Shown one piece after another: positions 17,229 through 24,618 of a stretch of 64,000 nucleotides of DNA; the stretch's first letter is position 1, and every line of letters starts with the position of its first letter. Source of the stretch: Anaerolineales bacterium (lineage in GTDB: Bacteria > Chloroflexota > Anaerolineae > Anaerolineales > Villigracilaceae). Location of the stretch: the NCBI GenBank assembly GCA_015075725.1, contig JABTTV010000001.1, forward strand, positions 3,162,001 through 3,226,000, read 5' to 3'. The notes under the pieces are model-generated. The model made no database searches. It was given only the letters and a program-made list of their open reading frames with translations, and was not told the DNA's origin. A program made the translations under genes and the position numbers.

Positions 17229-17927
17229 ATGCGAAATGTATTTGCTTATAGACTGGGGATGATAGACCGTAGTCCATATTTTTCCATCCATGGTCTGTTG
17301 TCAATCGTCCTTATCCTTCTTCTTACATCTTTCCTGATTTCTTGCGCACCTTCGCGAACAGCGCAACCCTCTCAGGTCATCACAGCATTTTCCACCTCTT
17401 CAGCACAACCGTGGATGGTTGATCTTTTTGCCTGTGCAGAGGAATCTTCAATAACAGTGAAGCTTACAGCGGAGGAACCTGATATTTCTCTGTATATCGG
17501 TGAGCCGGAGACGTCGATCTTCCCGGTGTATCAGATCGATGAAGTGGAACTGTTGATCGTCACGCATCGTGAAAGCCAGGTGCGGAGTCTTTCAATCGAG
17601 GAGGTCCAGTCGTTGTTCGCTGGAGCGGGTGACCCTTCGGTACAGGTATGGGTGTATCCGTCGGGGTCGGATATGCAAAGGTTGTTTGACCAGGCTGTGA
17701 TGCAGGGAAGAGGCGTGACCTCATCCGCCAGGGTGGCTGTGAATCCAAATCAGATGTCCGAGGTGATTAGTAACGAAATCAATGCGGTCGGCATCCTCTC
17801 ACGGAGTTGGGCGGTTGAAAGCGTTCGCGAAATATATTCGCTGGGGAGATTTCCAGTCCTGGCTGTTCTAAGGGAAGAAGCGCAGGGAGCGGTGAAGTCG
17901 GTGATCGTGTGTTTGCAAAACAATTGA
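17229..17927 (+). CDS. Lipoprotein with a phosphate-binding-protein-like (PBP) fold
   Basis: A 232-residue exported lipoprotein with a hydrophobic N-terminus ending at LISC. The body resembles small PstS-like periplasmic-binding domains: EVELLIVTHRESQVRSLSIEEVQSLFAGAG...VWVYPSGSDMQRLFDQ, a pattern of substrate-binding-like domains in Chloroflexota. It lies 65 nt before the ABC ATPase genes but has no cognate importer nearby. ATG at 17229 was kept; an ATG at 17259 gives a more usual signal-peptide length. Function unknown. Confidence 0.65.
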   Translation: MRNVFAYRLGMIDRSPYFSIHGLLSIVLILLLTSFLISCAPSRTAQPSQVITAFSTSSAQPWMVDLFACAEESSITVKLTAEEPDISLYIGEPETSIFPVYQIDEVELLIVTHRESQVRSLSIEEVQSLFAGAGDPSVQVWVYPSGSDMQRLFDQAVMQGRGVTSSARVAVNPNQMSEVISNEINAVGILSRSWAVESVREIYSLGRFPVLAVLREEAQGAVKSVIVCLQNN

Positions 17928-17991
17928 AAATGAACTGCAATTAAGCTTTTTGCGCTGGATTGCACAATAGGGGTAAAATTCGAATGATGTT

Positions 17992-18726
17992 ATGAATACT
18001 CCCATTGTTGAACTCAAAAACGTATCCAAGACCTATTCAACGGCAGCCGGTGATTTCCCGGCATTGAAAAATATCAACCTAAAAGTGAATCCGGGCGAGT
18101 TCTTAGGGGTGGTGGGCAAGTCAGGCGCGGGAAAATCGACGCTCTTGAACATGATCAACGGCGTGGATGTGCTGACCAGCGGGGAAGTGATCGTCAATTC
18201 CAGCGGCTCGCGGATATACGTACATAACCTGAGCGAGGACCAAAAAGCGCTCTGGCGCGGACAGACGATGGGCGTGGTTTATCAGTCCTTCCAGTTGCTG
18301 CCAATGTTGACCCTGGTGGAAAATATTACTCTGCCCATGGATCTTGCGGAGAACTTCAAGCCGCGTGAGGCGCGTGAGAAGGCGATGGAACTTCTGCGCC
18401 TGGTGGAGATAGAGGAACATGCCGATAAACTCCCCGCCTTTATTTCGGGCGGCCAGCAGCAGCGTGTGGCGATCGCGCGCGCGCTCGCAAACGACCCGGA
18501 CATCCTCGTTGCCGACGAGCCAACAGGGAGTCTCGATTCTGTCACGGCCGACCATATATTCGATGTATTTTCGCGCCTCGCCTCCGAACGGGGCAAGACC
18601 ATCATCATGGTGACTCACGATATGAGTCTAAAGAACCGTTTCTCGCGTTATCTAAGCCTTGTCGATGGGGAGTTGCAGGATTCCGAAAAACCGGATGCCA
18701 GTCCAAAGAGGAGCCGCAAGGGATGA
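17992..18726 (+). CDS. ABC transporter ATPase, MacB/LolD type
   Basis: A 244-residue nucleotide-binding subunit with Walker A GKSGAGKST, Q-loop YQSFQLLPMLT, complete signature ISGGQQQR, Walker B ILVADEPTGSLD and H-loop VTHD. The LLPMLTLVEN stretch places it among MacB/LolD/FtsE-type ATPases that work with FtsX-like permeases, such as the one at 24.6 kb. A TAAAAT box ends 12 nt before the ATG, predicting a very short leader. It overlaps the second ATPase gene by 4 nt (ATGA). Confidence 0.93.
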   Translation: MNTPIVELKNVSKTYSTAAGDFPALKNINLKVNPGEFLGVVGKSGAGKSTLLNMINGVDVLTSGEVIVNSSGSRIYVHNLSEDQKALWRGQTMGVVYQSFQLLPMLTLVENITLPMDLAENFKPREAREKAMELLRLVEIEEHADKLPAFISGGQQQRVAIARALANDPDILVADEPTGSLDSVTADHIFDVFSRLASERGKTIIMVTHDMSLKNRFSRYLSLVDGELQDSEKPDASPKRSRKG

Positions 18727-19913
18727 CGCAGCCAAAAAAGAAACGCACGCACGCCTTTTCGAAACCGGCTCGGACTCAGCTGAAAGCTGCTCCACAGAAA
18801 GTGCATGATGCCGCCCCCGAAGCGATCATCGAGATGCGCGGCATTGTCAAGAGATTTTCCAACGCAGCGGGCGAGTTTACCGTCCTCAAAGGCGTGGACT
18901 TGATGATCAACCGCGGCGAATTTGTCTCCATTGTGGGGAAATCCGGCAGCGGCAAATCCACGTTATTGAACATGATCACCGGTATCGACCATCCCACCGA
19001 AGGGCAGGTCATCGTCAACCACAATGACATCTACACGGGCGTGAGCGAAAGCGCGCGCTCGAAGTGGCGCGGGAAAAACCTGGGCATTGTCTTCCAATTC
19101 TTCCAATTGCTCCCGATGTTGACATTGCTCGAAAACGTCATGCTCCCGATGGATTACGTGGACATGTACGACTTCGATGAACGTCCGGGGCGCGCCATGG
19201 AATTGTTGACACTGATGGGGTTGGATAAATTCGCCAACAAGCTGCCTGTGCTGGTTTCTACGGGCCAACAACAATTGGCTGCCATCGCCCGTGCAATGGC
19301 TTGCGACCCCCCGCTCCTCATTGCGGATGAGCCGACCGGCAACCTCGACACCCGCTCTGCCGATACCATCATCCGAATTTTCGAGCATTTCGTGGAGCAG
19401 GGCAAGACCATAGTAATGGTCACGCACGACCCGTCCCTGACATCCCGCACACACCGGAATATCGTCATTTCCGACGGTGAATTGATAGACGAGACCGTTT
19501 CGAGATCCCTGCCGCAGTTGCGGCACCGGCACATGCTGGAGTTTACGAAACTGGCGCAACGGCGATTCTATCAACCCAGGGAGACCATCATTTCGCGGGA
19601 TGAACCGGTCAGCCATTTCTTCATGATCCGCAAGGGCAGGGTCGAGGTGGTATTGCAAAAGACGCGCAGCAAGGAGATCCTCCTTTCGCAGATTGGCGCA
19701 AACGAATTTTTTGGCGACATCGAACTATTGCGCGGCGGGAATTCCATTGCCAATGTGCGGGCGGGAAGTGAGTCGGTGGAAGTATTGATGGTTCCCCGCG
19801 AAGATTTTACACGTGTCATGGCGGAATCCCCGATCACGGTCGAAGCAGTAAGCAGGATCGTGCAAAAACGTCTTGATCAGCACCGTATGGTTGACCCGAG
19901 AAGGAAAAGATAG
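18723..19913 (+). CDS. ABC ATPase fused to a cyclic-nucleotide-binding domain
   Basis: A 396-residue protein. Residues ~35-250 are a MacB-type ATPase with Walker A GKSGSGKST (72-80) and Walker B LLIADEPTGNLD (ADE near 201-203), but the signature reads VSTGQQQL (178-185) where the partner has SGGQQQR. Residues ~255-390 form a CNMP/CRP-type sensor domain: FYQPRETIISRDEPVSHFFMIRKGRVEVVL, GANEFFGDIELLRGG and VLMVPREDFTRVM. A basic N-terminal extension of ~30 residues is unusual. With the preceding gene it probably forms a heterodimer in which one ATP site is weak and transport may be gated by a small ligand; that role is inferred. Confidence 0.9.
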   Translation: MTQPKKKRTHAFSKPARTQLKAAPQKVHDAAPEAIIEMRGIVKRFSNAAGEFTVLKGVDLMINRGEFVSIVGKSGSGKSTLLNMITGIDHPTEGQVIVNHNDIYTGVSESARSKWRGKNLGIVFQFFQLLPMLTLLENVMLPMDYVDMYDFDERPGRAMELLTLMGLDKFANKLPVLVSTGQQQLAAIARAMACDPPLLIADEPTGNLDTRSADTIIRIFEHFVEQGKTIVMVTHDPSLTSRTHRNIVISDGELIDETVSRSLPQLRHRHMLEFTKLAQRRFYQPRETIISRDEPVSHFFMIRKGRVEVVLQKTRSKEILLSQIGANEFFGDIELLRGGNSIANVRAGSESVEVLMVPREDFTRVMAESPITVEAVSRIVQKRLDQHRMVDPRRKR

Positions 19914-19967
19914 ATAGAGAGATAGGCAGATTGGCAGCCTAATTAAATCTGAACACCAGTATCATCA

Positions 19968-21863
19968 ATGAACTCAGACCCACGCAGACTCCCCCAGGTG
20001 CTTTATATCGCAGAAAGCGAAGAATCGCGTTCGCTTGTGCGGCGTCTGCTCGCTGATAAATTCGTCGTGCTCGAAGCGGCAAATCCGCTGGATGGGTTGG
20101 GGTTGGCGGGAGAGACGCATCCCAGGTTGATCCTGCTCGATAACAATGTTTCTCAAATGACAAGCAGCGAGGCGGCGACCCGCCTAAAGAAAACCCTTTC
20201 GGGCACACCCATTGTCATTGTCTCGGGAGATACATCGAATAAAGCGAGGGCGAGAGCGCTTGCGGCTGGCGCAGTGGGATTCATTCCCAAACCCATCGGC
20301 GATGATTTTGAACAGCTTGTGATCGAATACCTGGAGGGCAAAGTCGACGAACTTGAGCATGCCGAGCGATACTTGCGCGAGTATCAATTGGAACTGGCGG
20401 AGAAGATCGAAGACCAGACCCGGCAACTGACAAATACGGTTGAGCGCAACAAGTATTTGCTATCGCAGAATCAGAAAATGTTTGCCATGCTCGAACGAAG
20501 ACACAAGTTATTGGAAACGGCTGCGCGGGTCGGACAGATGGTCACTTCGATATTGGATCTCAACGAACTGCTGCGGCATACGGTCAATATCATTTGCAGC
20601 GAATTCCATTTCTATTACTCCGGTATATTTCTTGTTTCTGATGACCGTAATTGGGCGGTCTTGCGCGCCGGATACGCTCAGGCGGGACGGAAAATGCTCG
20701 AAGCCGGTTACAAACTGCCCATCGATGACAAATCGATGATCGGACGCTCGATATTGACTCAACAGGCGCAGATCGCGCTTGACGCGGCTGGAGAGGAATC
20801 GCGCTTCCAGAATCCGTACTTGCCGGATACCCGTTCCGAAATGGCATTGCCGCTGATCGTCAATTCATTATCTGTAGGAGCAGTGACGGTTCAAAGCAGT
20901 GAGCTCAACGCATTCAACGAAGAAGATATCACGTCCCTTCAAGCAATGGCAGACCAGGTTGCGATTGCCATTAACAATGCTAACCTTATGAAAGACCTCG
21001 AGAACGCCAATGCGGAAATCCTGCGCACAAAAACCTATGAAGCGATCGCAACCGCTACAGGTGAAGCCATCCACTGGGTGGGGAACAAGGCGGCTCCGAT
21101 TCCTGGAAGTGTGAGCCGGGTGCGGGAGGATATTCGTTATCTGTTGGCGTTGGTCGCACAGCTGAAGGAATCGGAGTTGGAAAATGCTTCGCTGCAGGCG
21201 GCAGTTCGATCGGTCCGGGAAGGGGCGGAGGCGGCTGGATTGGACCTGAAAAAGCTCCTCGATGAGATGTCCGCAATGAAGCCGAATCGATTGCAGTCGT
21301 CCGTCAGCGTCGAATCGATGATGGAAGACCTGGACATCGTTGAAAACAGTGCAAATATCATCCTTGATATCAAGGAGGGGTTGATCGGTCCGGCGCGTCA
21401 GAGACACGATGCGCCCGTGTCGTTGAGCGAGTTAATCGCGAATACCGTGGAGAATATGGGCTTACCCGGCGGTGCCGTGGAAATGAACTGGACAGAAGAT
21501 ATGCCACTTGCGCTTGTCGATGCAAGACAGGTGGAACAGGTCTTCAATAACCTCATCAAAAATGCCTGGGAAGCGTTGATCCTTTCGGACACACTCCAGC
21601 CGAAAATCCATGTAAATGGACGCAGAGACAAAGATGCGGATTTTGTTCTTGTCTCTGTGAAAGATAACGGGCCCGGCATTCCGAAGGAGTTGCAGGAAAA
21701 AATCTGGGTGTCGTTCTTTACCACGAAAGGTGGGAAGGGCGGCACAGGGCTGGGTCTCTCTGCCGTGATGCAGATCGTGAATCAACATGGCGGGAGGGTT
21801 TGGTTGGAGAGCGAACCGGGGCTGGGTGCTACATTCCATGTCCGCCTACCCGCGGAGAAGTAA
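19968..21863 (+). CDS. Hybrid sensor histidine kinase: REC-GAF-HATPase
   Basis: A soluble 631-residue kinase. An N-terminal receiver (1-120) has Asp58 and Lys108; a coiled coil (~125-180) leads to a GAF domain (~190-340), then a divergent dimerisation helix with candidate phospho-acceptor His369 (EAIHWVGNK) and a GHKL ATPase domain with N-box (N532), DNGPG (566-570) and GTGLGL (592-597). A long helical insertion (~385-450) lies between dimerisation and ATPase regions. It has no membrane segment, so it reads an internal signal. It lies 54 nt after the ABC-CNMP gene and before a lone receiver, its likely partner. Confidence 0.93.
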   Translation: MNSDPRRLPQVLYIAESEESRSLVRRLLADKFVVLEAANPLDGLGLAGETHPRLILLDNNVSQMTSSEAATRLKKTLSGTPIVIVSGDTSNKARARALAAGAVGFIPKPIGDDFEQLVIEYLEGKVDELEHAERYLREYQLELAEKIEDQTRQLTNTVERNKYLLSQNQKMFAMLERRHKLLETAARVGQMVTSILDLNELLRHTVNIICSEFHFYYSGIFLVSDDRNWAVLRAGYAQAGRKMLEAGYKLPIDDKSMIGRSILTQQAQIALDAAGEESRFQNPYLPDTRSEMALPLIVNSLSVGAVTVQSSELNAFNEEDITSLQAMADQVAIAINNANLMKDLENANAEILRTKTYEAIATATGEAIHWVGNKAAPIPGSVSRVREDIRYLLALVAQLKESELENASLQAAVRSVREGAEAAGLDLKKLLDEMSAMKPNRLQSSVSVESMMEDLDIVENSANIILDIKEGLIGPARQRHDAPVSLSELIANTVENMGLPGGAVEMNWTEDMPLALVDARQVEQVFNNLIKNAWEALILSDTLQPKIHVNGRRDKDADFVLVSVKDNGPGIPKELQEKIWVSFFTTKGGKGGTGLGLSAVMQIVNQHGGRVWLESEPGLGATFHVRLPAEK

Positions 21864-21871
21864 GTATATTT

Positions 21872-21905
21872 AGATCTGACAGCTTTTTATAAACCTGTCA
21901 GATCT
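21872..21905. repeat. Perfect 11-bp inverted repeat between kinase and response regulator
   Basis: AGATCTGACAG (21872-21882) and CTGTCAGATCT (21895-21905) flank a 12-nt AT-rich loop. It has no strong T-run on either strand, so it is not a clear terminator. It could be a REP-like palindrome or a partial transcript-processing site that separates kinase and regulator levels. A related stretch TGACAGGTC occurs near 24487. Confidence 0.6.
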
Positions 21906-21927
21906 GAGACTAAAACTTGGAGGAATC

Positions 21928-22311
21928 ATGACGACGGTTCTTTTAGTGGATGACGAGAAGCTGATCCAGCGCAGTTTGGAGAAGACCCTCCTGCGCGCAG
22001 GCTTCGAGGTGTTGACCGCGCCCGATTGCAAGACTGGCAGCGACATATTTTCGCGGAACGCAGGCGCAGTGGATATTGCCGTGCTCGACCTGAACATGCC
22101 CGGTTTCGATGGAACGCCGAAGAACGATGCAGGTTTCGACCTGTTGATGGAATTGAAGAAAATGAAAGCCGGTTTACCGGTGGTCATCCTTACAGCGTAC
22201 GATGAAGTGAATAAAGCCAAGGATGCCGTTTCCAAAGGAGCAAGCGCGTTCTTTGTTAAGGGACGCGAGCAAGGTTTGGTGGAATTGATCCAAAAGATAT
22301 TGGATTCATAA
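21928..22311 (+). CDS. Single-domain response regulator
   Basis: A 127-residue CheY-like receiver with acidic pocket DDE (8-10), phospho-acceptor Asp in AVLDLNMPG and Lys in FFVKGRE. A short insertion after the Asp loop (GFDGTPKNDAG) is slightly unusual. It has no output domain, so it must act by protein contact or in phosphorelay with the flanking hybrid kinases. GGAGG precedes the ATG. Confidence 0.93.
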   Translation: MTTVLLVDDEKLIQRSLEKTLLRAGFEVLTAPDCKTGSDIFSRNAGAVDIAVLDLNMPGFDGTPKNDAGFDLLMELKKMKAGLPVVILTAYDEVNKAKDAVSKGASAFFVKGREQGLVELIQKILDS

Positions 22312-22406
22312 CCTTTACTCCGCAAATGCAACGTTGGATCGCAAAGGAAACCCCTTTTGTATCTTTGTGACCTTTCGTGGTTGGGCAGATTGTCAAAGAG
22401 GAATTT

Positions 22407-24476
22407 ATGACGAATACTATTGAACGACATGCGAAGTTATTGAAAGCCGCTGCGCGGGCTGCAAAGAATATCACCACAATCCTGGATCCCTACGAACTCT
22501 TCCAGCGCACAGTGGACATTATCTGCGACGAATTCGGTTTTTATTATGCCGGCGTCTTTCTTGTGGATGATGCCCGCCAGTATGCCGTGCTCAGAGCCGG
22601 TCGCGGCGAAGCGGGCAGAGCCATGCTGCGCGAGGGTCATAAACTTGCCATCGGCGGCAACTCGATGATCGGCGCGAGCATTGCCAATAAGAAGGGACGC
22701 ATTGCGCTCGACGTCGGCGAAGAAGCCGTTTTCTTTGAAAATCCACATCTGCCCAACACTCGTTCCGAAATGGCGCTTCCGCTGGTCATCGCGGACGAGG
22801 TGATCGGCGCTCTTACAGTCCAATCCACCGAAGAGGCGGCTTTCCACGAGGAAGACATCGACGCACTGCAAACGATGGCGGACCAGCTCGCGGTCGCGAT
22901 CCAGAATTCAAAATTGCATCGTCAGGAGGAACGCCGCTCACGCCTGCTCAGAGCTGCCAACCGCGTGGGAAAAGAAATCGCGTCCATTCTCGACCTTGAC
23001 CAACTCCTGCCGCAGACAGTGAACATCATTTGCGAAGCGTACGGTTTGTATTATGCGGGCGTGTTCCTGCTTGATGAAAAAGGCGAATATGCAGTTCTTC
23101 GCGCGGGTTACGGAAAAGCTGGCAAAGCCATGGTGACAGAAGGTCACAAATTACGCATCGGCACCGAATCGATGATCGGCGCGTGCATCGCCATGGGCGA
23201 GGCGCGAATTGCCCTGGATGTCGGCGAGGAACGCGTTCACTTCAAGAATCCGCATTTGCCGCACACCCGCTCCGAGATGGCGCTTCCGTTAATTTATGGC
23301 GGAAGGACTCTCGGTGCGGTCACCATTCAATCCTCTGAAGAACGGGCGTTCAGCGATGATGACATTACGACTCTGTTGACCATGGCGGAACATTTGGCTG
23401 TAGCCATTAATAACGCGCGCCTCATCGATGAGTTGAAGGAGGCTCATAACGAGATTCTCCGTAATAAAGTCTTTGAAGCGCTCACCACCGCCTCGACCGA
23501 AGCCATTCACTGGATCGGGAACAAGACGCTTCCCATTTCGCTGACAGTTGCCCGCCTGCGCGAAGAGATTTCCGATGGCAAGGTGGACCTCGACTCGTTC
23601 AGGGAAGACCTTGACATGATCGCCGAAAGCGCGACTCAGATCATTCAGGTCAAGGAGCAGCTTATCGGCGCCGTCCGTGAAATGAAACCCCGCCCTGTCC
23701 TTCTTGCAGATGTGCTGCAAACCGCAGCCATGCAGCGCGGTATTCCGCAAAAAGCGTTGAAAATCGATATTTCCCCTGAAGCCGCCTATGTCATAGCAGA
23801 CTCGACCCAACTGACGCGAGCCATTGGCAACATTCTGCAAAATGCGGTCGAAGCAGGCGCAAAAACGGTCAAGGTTCACACACGTCTCACCGAAGAGCGC
23901 GGCGTGTTGGAGATCGACATCGAAGACGACGGCTCGGGGATGAACGACGAAACCCAGCGCAAGGCCTGGTCGCCGTTCTTCACGACACGCGGTGTTGCGC
24001 ATCACGGACTTGGCTTACCCGCAACGCTTCACGTTCTGTCGCAATCGCAGGGACGAATTGCCCTCGTGAGTGAGGTGGGCAGGGGGACAACCGTCGCAAT
24101 GATGATGCCGCAAGGGCGTGTGACCAGCTCAGAGATCCAGCCGGGAGGCTTGAAGAATATTTTGCTCATTGACGATGACGATGATTGGGCAAATCTTCTC
24201 AAGGAAATGTTCAAAGGAGCAAAGGTCAAATTGACCCAGTCCACCGACTTGAAAAAATTCCCCGAAGCAGATCTTGTTTTGGTGGATGAGCATATCACCT
24301 CGGCTTCGTTGAGCGATGTTCTGGCTGCCATTTCCAAAGCCGGACTTGCCCCAAAGACGATCATCCTCACCTCCGCCATCAGCCCCGAACGCGTGACCCA
24401 ATATATGCGCGGCGGCTTGAAGGATGTGACCGTCAAGCCGTATTCTGTAAATGAATTGAACGACCTGTTGAAGTAA
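22407..24476 (+). CDS. Hybrid sensor histidine kinase: GAF-GAF-HATPase-REC
   Basis: A soluble 689-residue kinase with two consecutive GAF domains (~20-168 and ~190-338), a dimerisation helix with His368 (EAIHWIGNK, the motif of the kinase at 20 kb), a GHKL ATPase domain (IEDDGSGMND, HHGLGLPA) and a C-terminal receiver (~575-689; Asp in LVLVDEHI, Lys in VKPYS). The two GAF domains share long segments (VLRAG.G.AG.AM, NPHLP.TRSEMALPL) and also match the GAF of the first kinase, so they arose by duplication. The start was set at ATG 22407 with AAAGAGG upstream rather than GTG 22377. Confidence 0.93.
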   Translation: MTNTIERHAKLLKAAARAAKNITTILDPYELFQRTVDIICDEFGFYYAGVFLVDDARQYAVLRAGRGEAGRAMLREGHKLAIGGNSMIGASIANKKGRIALDVGEEAVFFENPHLPNTRSEMALPLVIADEVIGALTVQSTEEAAFHEEDIDALQTMADQLAVAIQNSKLHRQEERRSRLLRAANRVGKEIASILDLDQLLPQTVNIICEAYGLYYAGVFLLDEKGEYAVLRAGYGKAGKAMVTEGHKLRIGTESMIGACIAMGEARIALDVGEERVHFKNPHLPHTRSEMALPLIYGGRTLGAVTIQSSEERAFSDDDITTLLTMAEHLAVAINNARLIDELKEAHNEILRNKVFEALTTASTEAIHWIGNKTLPISLTVARLREEISDGKVDLDSFREDLDMIAESATQIIQVKEQLIGAVREMKPRPVLLADVLQTAAMQRGIPQKALKIDISPEAAYVIADSTQLTRAIGNILQNAVEAGAKTVKVHTRLTEERGVLEIDIEDDGSGMNDETQRKAWSPFFTTRGVAHHGLGLPATLHVLSQSQGRIALVSEVGRGTTVAMMMPQGRVTSSEIQPGGLKNILLIDDDDDWANLLKEMFKGAKVKLTQSTDLKKFPEADLVLVDEHITSASLSDVLAAISKAGLAPKTIILTSAISPERVTQYMRGGLKDVTVKPYSVNELNDLLK

Positions 24477-24506
24477 AGGAAGGCTTGACAGGTCCTGAAG
24501 ACATGT

Positions 24507-24600
24507 TATTCAGGTTTACATTGAAAGCCTTACACTAAAACACTTAAAATTCTAGGATTTCGACTTACTTTTTATTAGGCAAATTAGGTTAACCTGAATA
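24507..24600 (-). mobile_element. 94-bp miniature inverted-repeat element, copy B
   Basis: Reverse complement of copy A (16016-16109) with one difference in 94 bp. Outer ends are TATTCAGGTT and AACCTGAATA. It sits 18 nt upstream of the permease start. On the plus strand it contains TTGAAA (24521-24526), 18 bp, then TAAAAT (24545-24550), a promoter-like arrangement pointing into the permease. Confidence 0.8.
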
Positions 24601-24618
24601 GGTTCGTAAAAGAGAGAT

